From: Paulinella micropora
Lineage: Eukaryota; Cercozoa; Imbricatea; Euglyphida
Direction of reading: 5' to 3'
Assembly (NCBI GenBank): GCA_009731375.1
Contig: BJOX01000205.1
Span: 384,436 to 431,425 of the forward strand
DNA: 46,990 nucleotides
Under the pieces are notes generated by a model, which had not been told where the DNA came from, searched no databases, and saw only the letters and a program-made list of their open reading frames with translations. Both the position numbers and the translations under genes were made by a program. Numbering within the stretch: the first letter of the stretch is position 1; each line of letters starts with the position of its first letter. Shown piece after piece: positions 34,120 to 44,368 of the stretch.

Positions 34120-34620
34120 GATTTTAACAATGTATGTGTATGTATGTGTGTATGTATGTATGTATTCATATATGTATGTATGCATGTATGCACACATGAT
34201 ATTCATGCATGCATGCATGCATGTATGTATGTATGTATGTAAGTATGTAAGTATGGTGTATGAGTTTTTTTTCAAGAAAACAAAGTTTAACTGTCGGAAT
34301 TTATATCATATTATTTAATTTTTTTTTCAATATTAATTGACCGGATCATAATTACAATTCCGCGCCCCGACTGACCGGGAACAAGCCTGCTCACATAATT
34401 TCCACCATTTTTGCTTGTCATTGTTTCATTGTGATTATAATTTGCGAACTTCTCACATTGTAAGTTTGTATGTTTGTATGTATGTATGTATGTATGACTT
34501 TGTATGTATCTAATCTCAGGTGATGTGAGGTAATGTGGGTTGATGTGAGTGTTGAAGTGAGATGAGTTGAGATGTGTGTACCTATGTATGTATGTATGTA
34601 TGTATGTATGTATGTATCGA
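34120..34620. repeat. TATG/GATG microsatellite patches
   Basis: (GTAT)n with GCAT variants lies at 34128-34255, with smaller patches at 34468-34510 and 34580-34618. The intervening DNA is AT-rich and non-coding. Confidence 0.9.
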
Positions 34621-34943
34621 AGTTGGATTTTCCAGTTAGTTTTTTATGTCTGTCTTTTTTTGCATTTCCTTGTTTGATAATAACCTATATCACAATAAGT
34701 AAGAAATTCAAGAGTAAGATTGTTTAAACATACTATAATGAATACTATAATGAATACTGTTATTTTTATATATCTGGTTGATTGTTTGTTGCAGCTTCAG
34801 AGAGTGCAGAGAAGATGTTCTGATTTTGTCTGCGCTGTTTGCGACGAGGAGGTTCGGCTGCAAAATGATCTGCAGGAAAGTCAAGATGTTGGACAGAGTT
34901 CATATCTGTGGATTGCATTTGAAAGAAGGAAAACTCTCAGGAA

Positions 34944-35180
34944 GATGATTAGGTCCCAGAAGCTGGGGCGGGAAACCTGTAGGCTGTACACGGGAGACTA
35001 ATGGGAAGAAAGAAGTGTTAGGCAGCCTTCAGATGATGAGGCACAAGAAGCTGGGGCGGAAAACCTGCAGGTTACATATGAGAGATTGATGGGAAGAGAG
35101 AATGACTAGGCAGATGTTTAGGTCCCAGAAGCTGGGTCGAGAAACCTGCAGGCTGTACATGGGAGACTGATTGGGAGAGA
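34944..35180. repeat. Three degenerate tandem units of about 85 bp
   Basis: Units starting near 34944, 35031 and 35118 share CAGAAGCTGGG(G/T)CG, GAAACCTG(T/C)AGG and GAGA(C/T)T(A/G)ATGGGAAGA-like segments. They lie just beyond the 3' end of the minus-strand transposase-like gene and could be its 3' region or a terminal repeat array of the element. Confidence 0.7.
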
Positions 35181-37775
35181 TCTAAAGAATGTGTAGGGTC
35201 AGGAAGATTAGGGGGACTTGGCAAAGAAGAATACAACGACGAATGTGAGTGACGCTGTGTATCAGCGTCCAGAACGCGCCGAACCACTCGTGAAGGCATT
35301 GTAGCACGCGAATTTCGTTTTGCTTGCTTGCTTTTAGGAGGCCTGCCATGCCTCCTTTCAGGAAGGTCTGTCTTTGCGCTTTTTGGTGGGCCAGCTGAGT
35401 TGAGATTTGGACGCTGCATCAACAAGGTACGCCTGTTTGTCTCATGTTTGAACAACCCATCTTGTATTTTAAGGTAGAGTGCATGTTTCCATCTCTCTCT
35501 TGTCTTGTATGGAACTAGCCTCAGCTTTTCGAATAGAACATCCAGTCCATCCGTAATCTCCTTGAACACGTGCTTCAGTTCAAAGCCATGATTGCAGTGA
35601 TTGTCTTCAGCCGGGGCTTGATGCGAATTTTTTGTCAGGAAACAGTGCATGCCAAAACGGGCCGAACACTTGGCGCTTGAACTCACGCCAAATCAAAATG
35701 CACAAGAACTTGTGCACATGCCAGTGCCCGAGAAGCACACACATCCAGGACTTCAGGTGAGTAAAGCCTCCGCTCAAGTCCAACATTGCCTGCAAAAACC
35801 GCACACACACAAAAGCTGTTCTTGCACAACTTCATCAGAACTTTAAAAAACACACTTTGAGAATTCTTTTGTAAATGTTGGAATCGACCGTGTAGAGCTT
35901 GTAACGGGGCTCACTTCCTGTCTTTTGATCCGCTGCAAGTTTTTGCAACAAAACGAATCAACGCATCATTGGATGCGATGTTTCGGTCTTCCAACCGCAC
36001 ATCGAAGAAAACAGTCCCCTTGTTCGCAGGGTCGTTGTCCGTGGAAAGACTGACGGGCAACCTGAGCGGAATTCTGTTTGATTCCTTGGAAGCAGAGTGT
36101 TGAAAAAATTGAAAAAAGTCAGGATTCCTTGTTTGCAACTCGTGCATCCTACTTCGTGTAAGCTCCGTCAAAGCCTGCTGAAAAAGATCATCTGGAATTG
36201 CGTTTCTCTTGCAGTCATTCCACATTAAGCTGGGAGGCTGCAACCGCTGCGACTGAATTACTCCCACAACCGTCCAAAGTCCGTTGTTGTACGGGCCCGC
36301 TCCCAAATCGGGAACACCAACATTGCGAAACTTCAGACTCGTTGCAAAGTTGTCGAACCAAGTAGATCAGATCACGTCATTACGGGTTTCGTTTTGCCTA
36401 GCACAGCAACATGTTTACAGGTGCAGTGATGCTGGTTTACTCAGATATTTGTGTTTTAGTGCTGAGGGAAGTTTTAAAAAAGGACACATCGAAAAAACAG
36501 TGCACACCTTAAAATTTTTTCTTGTCACCTCTCAAGACATTTGCATGGTCTACTGAAATCACCCTGACATCTGTCTTTACTGTTTCTAAACTAGCATCTT
36601 CATGCACATCATGAGTTGTTTCAACATGTTTCACGCCACTTTTGAAAGAAATCAAACACACCACGATTCACGACAACCAAACTGTTCGATTCAGACAGGT
36701 CTCAAAAATATGCAGTTTGCACTTTTATGCATAAAAGTTCCATGTTCGGATCGGCTCGGCTGCCTTTTTCACGTTTTTTTTGGTTTTCCAATTGGGGTCC
36801 ACTTTTTACGCCCGAGCCGAATTTCACTCACCACTTTTATGCATAAATGGATTGACCGGTTCCAGTGCCTGGTTGGTGCCACCTGAATCTTTTTTTGAAC
36901 TGCAGACGTTTTAAAATTGAACTGTTCCAAAATGGCCTTTTCACATTTTGAGCTTTCATGCACAAAAGTCCCATGTCCGGTTTGGCCCTGCAAACTTTTT
37001 CAGGCTCGTTCGGTTTTGTGTGAAATTGTCTACCCTTCCACTGAAAACATTTCGTTAACAGTGTAAAACACAATTGGCGTCTGGTGACTTCTGGAAAACC
37101 CCTCACGAACCGATCTTGAAGCAAAGATAGTGAAGGCAACAATTTCGATGTGTGACCAAAATGTGTTCAACAAAGTGTAGAATGGCTTTTCTGTGTGAGT
37201 TCACGCCTTGCTTACCTGATTCTTTTCATCACAGTTTCAAGTCGTTTGCTTCTGTGAAGATCGAAGCTTCGCAAAGGAAGAATTCTTCCTGCAGAAGAGA
37301 GAACATCGATCCCTTCTCTGCTGAGACCACGATGTTTTAGTTCGAGACACAGATCCAACTCCCATTGCGTAAAACGCCGTCCTTGTTGAAACACCGTGAA
37401 AACAAAGAACGAAGCAAACAAGTGTTTCCCTTCTGCGATCAGATGCCTTGCCTGTGTTTCCTCCAACTTCCGAGTACCCCCTTTGCCGTCTGGGATTGAC
37501 GCCATCTTTTGCCAGTAGCGATGAAGTCGGTCTGAAGCAAACGTTTTCAGCCAGGCCTCGAATCCAAACCCCAGAAAGTCGCCTGTCCAAACCATGTTTT
37601 TCATTTCAAGATTGCTCAACAAAGGTTTGGGTACTGTACTTGTAGAAATTTTGCGCAGTTTTAGGTCGCCTTGGACGATCTCGTCGTGTGGAGGTCGATG
37701 TGGCTGGCCCTCAAGCTGTTGTGCGAGGGTCTTGAAATGAGATCTCAGTGTGGAAAGGTAATCGCGCTTAAGGAT
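35072..37775 (-). pseudogene. Transposase-like protein, several exons, frameshifted
   Basis: A clean exon runs 37775-37216 between a TTTTTCAG acceptor and a CAG|GTAAGC donor. It encodes MVWTGDFLGFGFEAWLKTFA, then RFTQWELDLCLELKHRGLSR. A second coding block (about 36360-35860) has WFDNFATSLKFRNVG, LWTVVGVIQSQ and LYTVDSNIYKRILK. A 66-nt intron then leads to AMLDLSGGFTHLKSWMCVLL and FGPFWHALFPDKKF. A frame change follows, then a basic tail (ERRHGRPPKSKQAKR). Asp-Asn-Phe in a beta-strand context, a later Asp, and a His/Trp-rich helix are reminiscent of large RNase H-fold transposases of the KDZ/DUF6589 type. This is recognition, not proof. At least two frameshifts (near 35930 and 35640) break it. 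Exons between 36.4 and 37.2 kb are unresolved. DNA-damage nucleases or unrelated proteins are not excluded. Confidence 0.45.
36722..36888 (+). repeat. Introner-like repeat, copy 1
   Basis: The block starts with CTTTTATGCATAAAAGTTCC, contains GGCTCGGCTGCCTTTTTCAC and CCCGAGCCGAATTTCACTCA, then a second TTATGCATAAATGG, and ends GGTGCCACCTGAATC before a T run and TGCAG. It is nearly identical to 38870-39034. Internally GGCTCGG and CCGAGCC can pair. It lies in the non-coding interval of the minus-strand gene. Confidence 0.85.
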
Positions 37776-38227
37776 CTGAAAAACATGCATTTTCAGAGGT
37801 CATCAAAAGCTGTCTAAGTCCAGTTTGAACATGAGACTTTTATGCATAAAAGTCCCAAATTGCCTTTTCAGCTCTGATTTTTTCAACAAAAAAAAATGAA
37901 AAACCCGGTTTGGGCTGAGTTGAATGTGATACTTTTATGCATAAACGCTAATCCGGGCGGGTCTAAAAGGGACACCCAGTGCCACCAGTGCCTCAAAACT
38001 GTTTTGGGCTACTCATTTTTCAAGTTGTTAGTTAGGAAATGCCTCTTTGGGCCAATCCGAACCGTACTTCAAATTTGGAATCCCGCGGCCCACGATTATG
38101 ATTTAGCCAAAAAAAACACTGTTTTTGGCTCAGGACAATTTTTTTTTCTTGAGAGCAAAAAGTCCCTTTCGGCCTTTTCTCAACCACCCTCTGGTTTTTC
38201 TCAACAGCCCAAAACTGCTTTGCGACA

Positions 38228-41200
38228 ATGACCACCAAAAAAGTTGAGTCAGGAAAGGACGCTCGGTACTGGTGGATCGACCAAGACTGTGAGCTGATTG
38301 TCCTACCTGCTCTTTTGCCAGAGTGTGAGACAAACATTCGGCCTACTTTTTCTGGAGTGGTCAGCAAGTTTGGTTCCTCTAAAGGTCCAACATGTCGAGT
38401 GTGGCTCGTTTCTGCTTTCAACAAAGACAAGAAGCAAACCATCATCTTTCATTTGGAGGAGCGATGGTGTTTGCATTCGGGCAACACACAAGAAATGCCA
38501 CAGCAAGTGACCTGGGAACCTTCGCTGCGTCGCATCTTTGAAGAGGGCGTGACCACCAGTGCACCTACAAGTCAAAAACCATTTCCCTTTCGTTCTCTAG
38601 TTCTCTCCCTCTTGTTGCTCCCTTCTGTGTGTGTGCTTTCTGTTTGTTTGTTTCAATGTTTGATGTCTTTGTGTGTGTGGCTGAGTTTGAATTCGTCCCC
38701 TGCCCTCCTTTCCTACGTTGTTCACGGTGTTTTTTCCGATTATGAATTACATGTGGCAACTGTAGGCAAGCTCAACAAGATGCTTAAAGAGTTGCTGAGA
38801 GCCCAGGCTGAGGAGGCTGCCAGAGTGGCTCCCACTGAGAATGAGGTCTGGACCATTTGCAGCTGGCAGTTTTATGCATAAAAGTTCCATGTTCGGAACG
38901 GCTCGGCTGCCTTTTTCACGTTTTTTTCGGTTTTCCAATTGGGGTCCACTTTTTACGCCCGAGCCGAATTTCACTCACCACGTTATGCATAAATGGATTG
39001 ACCGGTTCCAGTGCCTGGTTGGTGCCACCTGAATTTTTTTTTTTTTTTTTTTTGTTTTTTTTGCAGGCAACTGGAGACGAAGAAGTAATTCCACCAAACC
39101 CTTTGGCTAACACTCAATCCGAAGAGTCAGCGTTCGCAGCTGAAGCAACACTTGCTGGCAAGGATGGAAAAGACAAGGGCAAGGCTGAATTGGAGGAGGA
39201 CAAGGAAGAAGAATCAGACAAAACTGAACCCGAGGGACAAGATGAAGACGACGAGGATGAAGATGAAACAACCGCCCTGTCTCGCACACTGTCTGCGCAA
39301 AAGAAGAAAAAGAAAACGCGTCCTTCGTTCAGTCAAATGGAGATCCAGGAGAATGAACCTGGAGATGACGACTGCTCTTCAGCAGTCTCTGGCCTCAGGT
39401 TCGGGTCAGAAAAAGAAAAAACTGCCCAAGTCCACACCAGTGAGAGTTCCTGTTCAGAAGGCTCCTGTTTCTGCTTCAAGGAAATCAAGCCCATCAGGAA
39501 GCTCTGTGTCAATCCCTTCCAGTGGAAGCAGGAAGAGGAAGAAGAAAAGTGTTGAAGACCTCAGCTTGACTCCTGACACTAGCAAACTTTCTCCTGCAGT
39601 CAAGAAAGCAAAGAAAATGACAGGAAAGGCGAAGTTCGGCAAAAACGTGACCGAAAAAGACAAGCAAGCGCAAGAAGAAGCAAAGTACCAAGAATGTAAA
39701 ACCTCATTTGAGCCTGTCTGTACTTGTGACGTTTATGCATAAAAGTGTCTTGTGTTGTTCAGAAACGAGGACCTTGGTCCAGGCAGCAACCCAAGACATC
39801 TCTTCGCTCTCGTACGACAACGTTGAAGTTCTGCCAGACGAGATTGCGGCTGCTCCGCACAAAGAGTCATCGACCGTTCACTGGACGAACACCATAGTGA
39901 ATAATCCTCACCACGTTGAGTTATTTTATTCCCTCTTTATGACAATGAGAGTTTTGTGGTACTTGTACCCACAAAAGGTGCAAGCACTGTGAATAAATAA
40001 GACAGAAGGAGAGGCAGAAAAGGAGGAGGAGGAGGAGGAGGATGATATGTGTTGGCGAACTCATGAACAATTTCTACACGAGCGGAAAACCCAACGACAA
40101 GATCGAGTGGGTGGGTTGGCTGCAGGACACCAAGGACAATGTTACCTTTGAAAAAGATTTTGGCTTGGACGACGAGGACAACGACTTGATGGAGCCTCCT
40201 GCTTTCTGCGACCGAGACACTGTCAATAAATGGACGAAAAAGTGGAAAGCTGCGGGCCTCATCGATTGCAAGGGCGGCAAACTGGACTGGAACAACATTC
40301 CGTTGGACAAACGTACGGAGCTGCAAACGTTTCTGAGGGACAGGATGAAGGAATGCAAGCTGCCCATGGAGGCGTTCGTGGGCCTTCACACCTCCAACGC
40401 AATTCAGCGCTTGCATCGAATCCACCCCACGCAGCCGTTGTGGCAAGTCATCAAGATGTCGAAGCTTCGATTCGTGAGATGGAACGAGAAAGGTCGGCGT
40501 GCAGTGAGTCTGTTGGGTGCCTACGAGAATCGCGTGGCGCAGACGCAACGCAAGAACACGTTTGGGGAGAACACCATCGCCGCCCACAACCAAGGCTACC
40601 TTGCGATTCTGCGCGTCAAGGATCAATCTCCCAAGTCGATTCAAAAGTTTTTGGGTACTTGGAAGCAGGAGTTTGCTCTTTCCCGCAAGATCAATCAAGC
40701 TACCTTCAATTCGATCTGGACGTACGTGTCGTCTCACACTGGCGATCTCTGGGAGGTGTGGAAGCAGCTTCTTTCCCACCATGGAATTCGCGAAGACATG
40801 GACAAGGCAATCATCGACAGCATCAACGAACTGCACTGGATTCGAAAGGACAAGCCTGGCCTGTTGCAGGAAATGCAAGCTCTTGTGAAAAGGATCTCTG
40901 AGTGCAAGTTGAAGCAAGTCAACAGCATCATGAAGGAGTTTTTCATCAATCAGAAGAAGTACTGCTGCTACCACAAGTTGAAGGAGGACATTGTTGCCCT
41001 GGCCCAGTCCATGAACATGCTTAAACTCGAGGGAGTTCTCATCAATGAGACTTGGGAGGAACTGTGCATTTTGGTTCCGCAATTGAACACTGAAACTGCG
41101 CGCAGGACCATGATGGCAACTGTCGATTTCCTGTACAAGTCGGCCGTCAAGGCCCGCAAGATTCCTGAAGCGCTCAAGAAGCAAGTGCTCGTCTGGTTCG

Positions 41201-42625
41201 AAGTGGCAAAAGTGCGTTTGAAGACGGGAAAAGAGGCAGACTCAGAAGCACTTCATGTCTAGTAGTCACCTTGTACTTTTATGCATAAAAGTGTCATGTT
41301 TGGTTTTGCCTGTGCAGGCTGAAATTGAGTTGGAAATTGGCAACGCAAGGATCATGATGGACGACATGTTCAAGATAGCAAGCATTCTTCTATCTAACTC
41401 TGCATTTGGTCACCTAGCCTTTTCCGCAGTCATGACTTTTATGTATAAAAGTGTCACATTCAGTTCTTGCCAGTCCTGGCCTTTCACGTTTTTTCTGGTT
41501 TCTTTTGCTGTGTTTGCAGACTGCATGTACGCGGACTTGCCGTACAACATTTCGGAATTAGTGCATGATCAGGAGGATATCAACGAGGAGAAAGTCAAGA
41601 CATTGCTGAACGCATTCAGTGTCGTTGGCAACTCTGAGAAGAGGGCTGTTATCTTCCACTGCCACCCTTCACAGTACAACATGCTGGTGGATGCTTTTTC
41701 AGTGACTGGTACCAGACGATTGAAACGGTGTACTGGTACAAAAAGAATGACAACTATGTGGGAGATGTCCAGAAGTGGATCAAGGCTGTGGAGATGATGT
41801 TGGTGGCCTTCAACCCGAAGCAAGCCTCCTTCACCCTCAACCTCGACCCGAACCCCATCAACCGTCACAACATCTTCGTCGTCGAGGTACCTGTCAAGAA
41901 ACAGCGTCATTCCTCCGACGGAGCACGCGTGAACGTCTTCGAGAATCATACGGAGCTGTCGAAGTAGATTTTGTCAACCATTCTTCCTCCTCTGAGCAAT
42001 GTTCTTGTTGCTTGCATGGGTTCGGATTCAGAGGTAATCGGAGCTTTGGAGGCCGACATGCGAGTTACTGGAATCGACATCGATGCAAAGCAGGTTGAAT
42101 TCGCGAAGGCTCGTGTCAAGGCGTTCGTGAACCCGGGCACCAAGAAGGGCAAGAAGAAAAAGGCTACCGCTGACGACGAAATTGAGGAAGACGACGAGGT
42201 AGTGGAGGAAAGTGACCCAGGCAAAGTCTACAAGTTCTTGCAAAAAAGGGGCACGTTTACGGAAGTGACAAGGGCGCGACCAAGGAGATCTGTTTCACTT
42301 GCAAGCAAACCATGAACCTAGAAGAAGATCACGTTGTGCACTGCGAACATGACAACCACTACCTGCATGGACCGTTGTACGTGCCCAAGTCATCATCTTC
42401 CTCCTGTACCGCACCTCCGTGTTCGATCGTTGCTTCGACACCGTCCTCAACTGCTGTGTCAAAAACGACAGCTTCTCCATTCATGAGCACTTCTGCAACG
42501 ACGCGTGCCACACCAAGTGGCACAACAATCAGGCTGCACTTCTTGCCCCTACTCAGCATGCTTTTCAGGGTGTTTCACTGGATTCAATCCCATTTATGCA
42601 TAAAAATAATTATGGTTGGAAATGA
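38228..42625 (+). pseudogene. Multi-exon protein with permuted DNA methyltransferase domain and Cys/His cluster
   Basis: The chain starts at ATG 38228 (YWWIDQDCELIVLPALLPE) and runs through exon 38766-38845, an acidic then basic Ser/Lys-rich linker (39067-39690) and a long helical exon (40042-41256, no family recognised). Next come 41318-41408 and 41520 onward. The methyltransferase part reads ADLPYN (41531-41548, the motif IV D-P-P-Y position), FHCHPSQY and FVVEVPV, and then the SAM-binding VLVACMGSDSEV and TGIDIDAKQVEFAKARV (42001-42120). The catalytic motif before the SAM motif is the beta-class order of amino-methyltransferases. A zinc-type cluster follows (CFTC, HVVHCEHDNHYLH). Introns: 38846-39066, 41257-41317, 41409-41519 and one near 39690-39762. 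Frame breaks lie near 39425, 40000, 41705, 42247 and 42385, mostly at homopolymers, and there is an in-frame TAG at 41965. It is either a decayed gene or an unpolished assembly of an intact one. Confidence 0.6.
38870..39034 (+). repeat. Introner-like repeat, copy 2 (inside a spliced intron)
   Basis: It fills most of the intron 38846-39066, whose ends are GAG|GTCTGG and TTTGCAG|GCAACT and which preserves the reading frame (phase 0). It differs from copy 1 at only a few positions plus T-run length and a small deletion in the second palindrome. Confidence 0.85.
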
Positions 42626-42992
42626 TTAAATTGAAATTTTTTACTTTAGTTTTTTTTGTACATGTTTAAACCAGCACCCGGCGTAGCTTCCGGCCCCTCA
42701 TCCTTTAATTCCGACCCCTGTGTGAGTGGTTTGGGCTGCACACATGTGTAACTTTTATACATAAAAGTGCTACTTGGAGCAATTCCAAACCTTTCATGGC
42801 TTTGTGTCCAACTGCTCAAACCTACTTTGCGCCACACTTGTTCTTGTGTGTCACCTGTTTTTCTATGCTAGCGATTACATATATTTTTGCATATAAAAAC
42901 ATGCATTTTAGTGGTACTTCTGCGTGACCAAGAACCAGATCCACCTAAGCCAGTACAGACATAACACTCTGCATTGAGAGTAGTATAATATA

Positions 42993-43101
42993 CTTTTTTT
43001 AAAGCGTCATTTTGAGGCACGAAAAATGACCTTAAAGTAGTAGTATAATATACTTTTTTTAAGGTCATTTTTCGTGCCTCAAAATGACGCTTTAAAAAAA
43101 G
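42993..43101. repeat. Perfect 41-bp inverted repeat with 27-nt spacer
   Basis: Left arm 42993-43033 is exactly the reverse complement of right arm 43061-43101 (core GCGTCATTTTGAGGCACG). The spacer contains AGTAGTATAATATAC, which is also found just left of the left arm (42980-42992), so a 20-bp direct repeat overlaps the inverted repeat. It marks the junction between the intron-rich host-like or transposon DNA and the AT-rich intronless right end. It may be a terminal structure of the integrated element, a very strong transcription-end hairpin, or a small foldback element. Confidence 0.9.
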
Positions 43102-43237
43102 AATTCGCCTTCCAGCGCTATCTCCCACACAATCAATACGAAAGCACAAAACACCCCAAAGAGCCCTCCACACGAGCACAAAGGAAAACCCTTATTTTTA
43201 ATAAACTTATGTCCATTTTCCCAAAAATAGACTTACT

Positions 43238-43603
43238 TTACATCTCAAGTGGTACAACCCAATTGATAGACCCTTCATTACCTCCAACCTTCTTCGTCAA
43301 GGCTGAAAGAGAAGGAAATACGAGAATTTCCTCCTCTTCCTTGCCAATAGAAGCCAGAAAGAAATTTTTCTTCCTTGGGTTTTTCATGGTTTCATCTCTC
43401 TCAACCCAAGCAAACGAATAATTTTCAGTTCTCTGCGTGGGGTCGCGAACGAAAGTTTTTCGCTCAGCTTGAAATGAAGTTATTTTTTTCTTATCGAGTT
43501 GAGCGAAATCCTGCGGAACCCTAACTAGTCTTGGGTTCTTCATATCTTCTGGGGCGTTCTCTTCAACTTCCGCCCAAGGTTTCCAAAAACCTACACACCA
43601 CAT
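43238..43603 (-). CDS. Hypothetical protein, 121 residues
   Basis: It starts at an ATG (43603-43601), MWCVGFWKPWAEVEENAPED, and is rich in Lys, Glu and aromatic residues. The middle contains AERKTFVRDPTQRTENYSFA and the end INWVVPLEM. No membrane segment, signal peptide or known motif was seen. It is the last gene before the 41-bp inverted repeat and is read away from the integrase, on the same strand as the gene at 43828-44363. Confidence 0.45.
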   Translation of the reverse strand: MWCVGFWKPWAEVEENAPEDMKNPRLVRVPQDFAQLDKKKITSFQAERKTFVRDPTQRTENYSFAWVERDETMKNPRKKNFFLASIGKEEEEILVFPSLSALTKKVGGNEGSINWVVPLEM

Positions 43604-43617
43604 TCATTGTCATTAGT

Positions 43618-43815
43618 ATCTCCAACACGTTGGAGATTTCAAACATGTTTGAGATTGAGGACTTACCACCCACCGAGGTTGATTGCTCCAACTCCCTCCG
43701 CTATTTCATTCGGCTCTCCCATATTCTATTACACACACCAAAAAGCATGTGTAATAGAAATTTCTCTGAATGAGAGTGGGGTTTGAACCCCTTGGTTTTT
43801 AAGAAAACCATTTAC
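43618..43815. terminator. Cluster of five hairpins between two minus-strand genes
   Basis: The hairpins are CTCCAA(CACG)TTGGAG at about 43619-43635; the palindrome TCAAACATGTTTGA at about 43638-43652; a 12-bp perfect stem TTCTATTACACA / TGTGTAATAGAA at 43724-43759; GGGGTTTGAACCCC at 43778-43792; and TGGTTTT / AAAACCA around 43793-43811. The last two follow the stop codon of the upstream gene by only 15-50 nt. Hairpin-directed mRNA 3' ends are known in mimivirus-type viruses and their virophages, so a 3'-end signal is plausible. Confidence 0.5.
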
Positions 43816-43827
43816 GCAAAGTCTTTT

Positions 43828-44363
43828 TTAATCCGAGTTGCTATCCGCACTCTCGGTTCTGAAGACTCTGTGCATATTCCTATTATGTTCACGTTTAATA
43901 CTACGATTAATACTATCATTTACGTATTCGTTAATACCATCACTGGAGTATTTGTTAAACGAAGAATTAAACGATAAATGTTCTTGTTCAATACCAGCGA
44001 GAATTCTATTCATGACAATAGCGGAAAGTTGGCCACGATTATCATTTTTCCACTTATAGAAATTATCGCGTTCTATGTTTTTTTTTCCAATTTCTTTTTT
44101 TTCAAGCGAACAAGTCGGTCTTCCTCTACTTCATTATTTTCAATACTTAATCGTCGCATCATCTCATTTATAGCCTCTAGTTTTACTACGTCAGGCTGTT
44201 TCTTTTCAACGAGACGAGAAATTTCTTTATCTGCTTTAGAAATTCTGTCTTCGCATACTATTTTATCTTTTTTGAGTCTATCTATTCCTCTCTTTATTGT
44301 TTCAAATATTTCAATCCAGTCATTTTTGGTTTTAAGTCTATCCGAAATTGTATCTTCAGCCAT
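43828..44363 (-). CDS. Coiled-coil protein of unknown function, one frameshift
   Basis: The ATG at 44363 starts MAEDTISDRLKTKNDWIEIF, followed by a Lys/Glu heptad-rich helix to about residue 95. The frame closes at a TAG (44073), but moving one base at the A9 run just before it re-opens the frame into FYKWKNDNRGQLSAIVMNRI and on to TESADSNSD plus TAA (43828). The two halves therefore probably form one protein of about 178 residues, with a homopolymer indel from sequencing or real decay. I do not recognise it. A short TGGCGCA repeat array lies 6-87 bp upstream of its start. Confidence 0.5.
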
Positions 44364-44368
44364 ACTTG

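Larger units (their letters stand above)
35072..42625. mobile_element. Candidate two-gene element: transposase-like gene and DNA methyltransferase gene, divergent
   Basis: Two multi-exon genes are transcribed away from a shared 0.4-kb interval (about 37.8-38.2 kb). Both have short introns that carry the same TTTTATGCATAAAA palindrome, and both show similar frameshift damage. The minus gene looks like a transposase and the plus gene carries a DNA methyltransferase domain. Shared introns and gene pairing suggest one mobile unit. I found no terminal inverted repeats that would fix its ends, so the extent is set by the genes only. Confidence 0.4.

Noticed and set aside
43772-43854. Second tRNA-like fold on the minus strand (GAGAGTG paired with CACTCTC, type-II-like variable arm)
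   Set aside because: The 5' acceptor strand is the coding end of the gene finishing at 43828, and no sensible anticodon arm forms. The inner stems are better explained as 3'-end hairpins.
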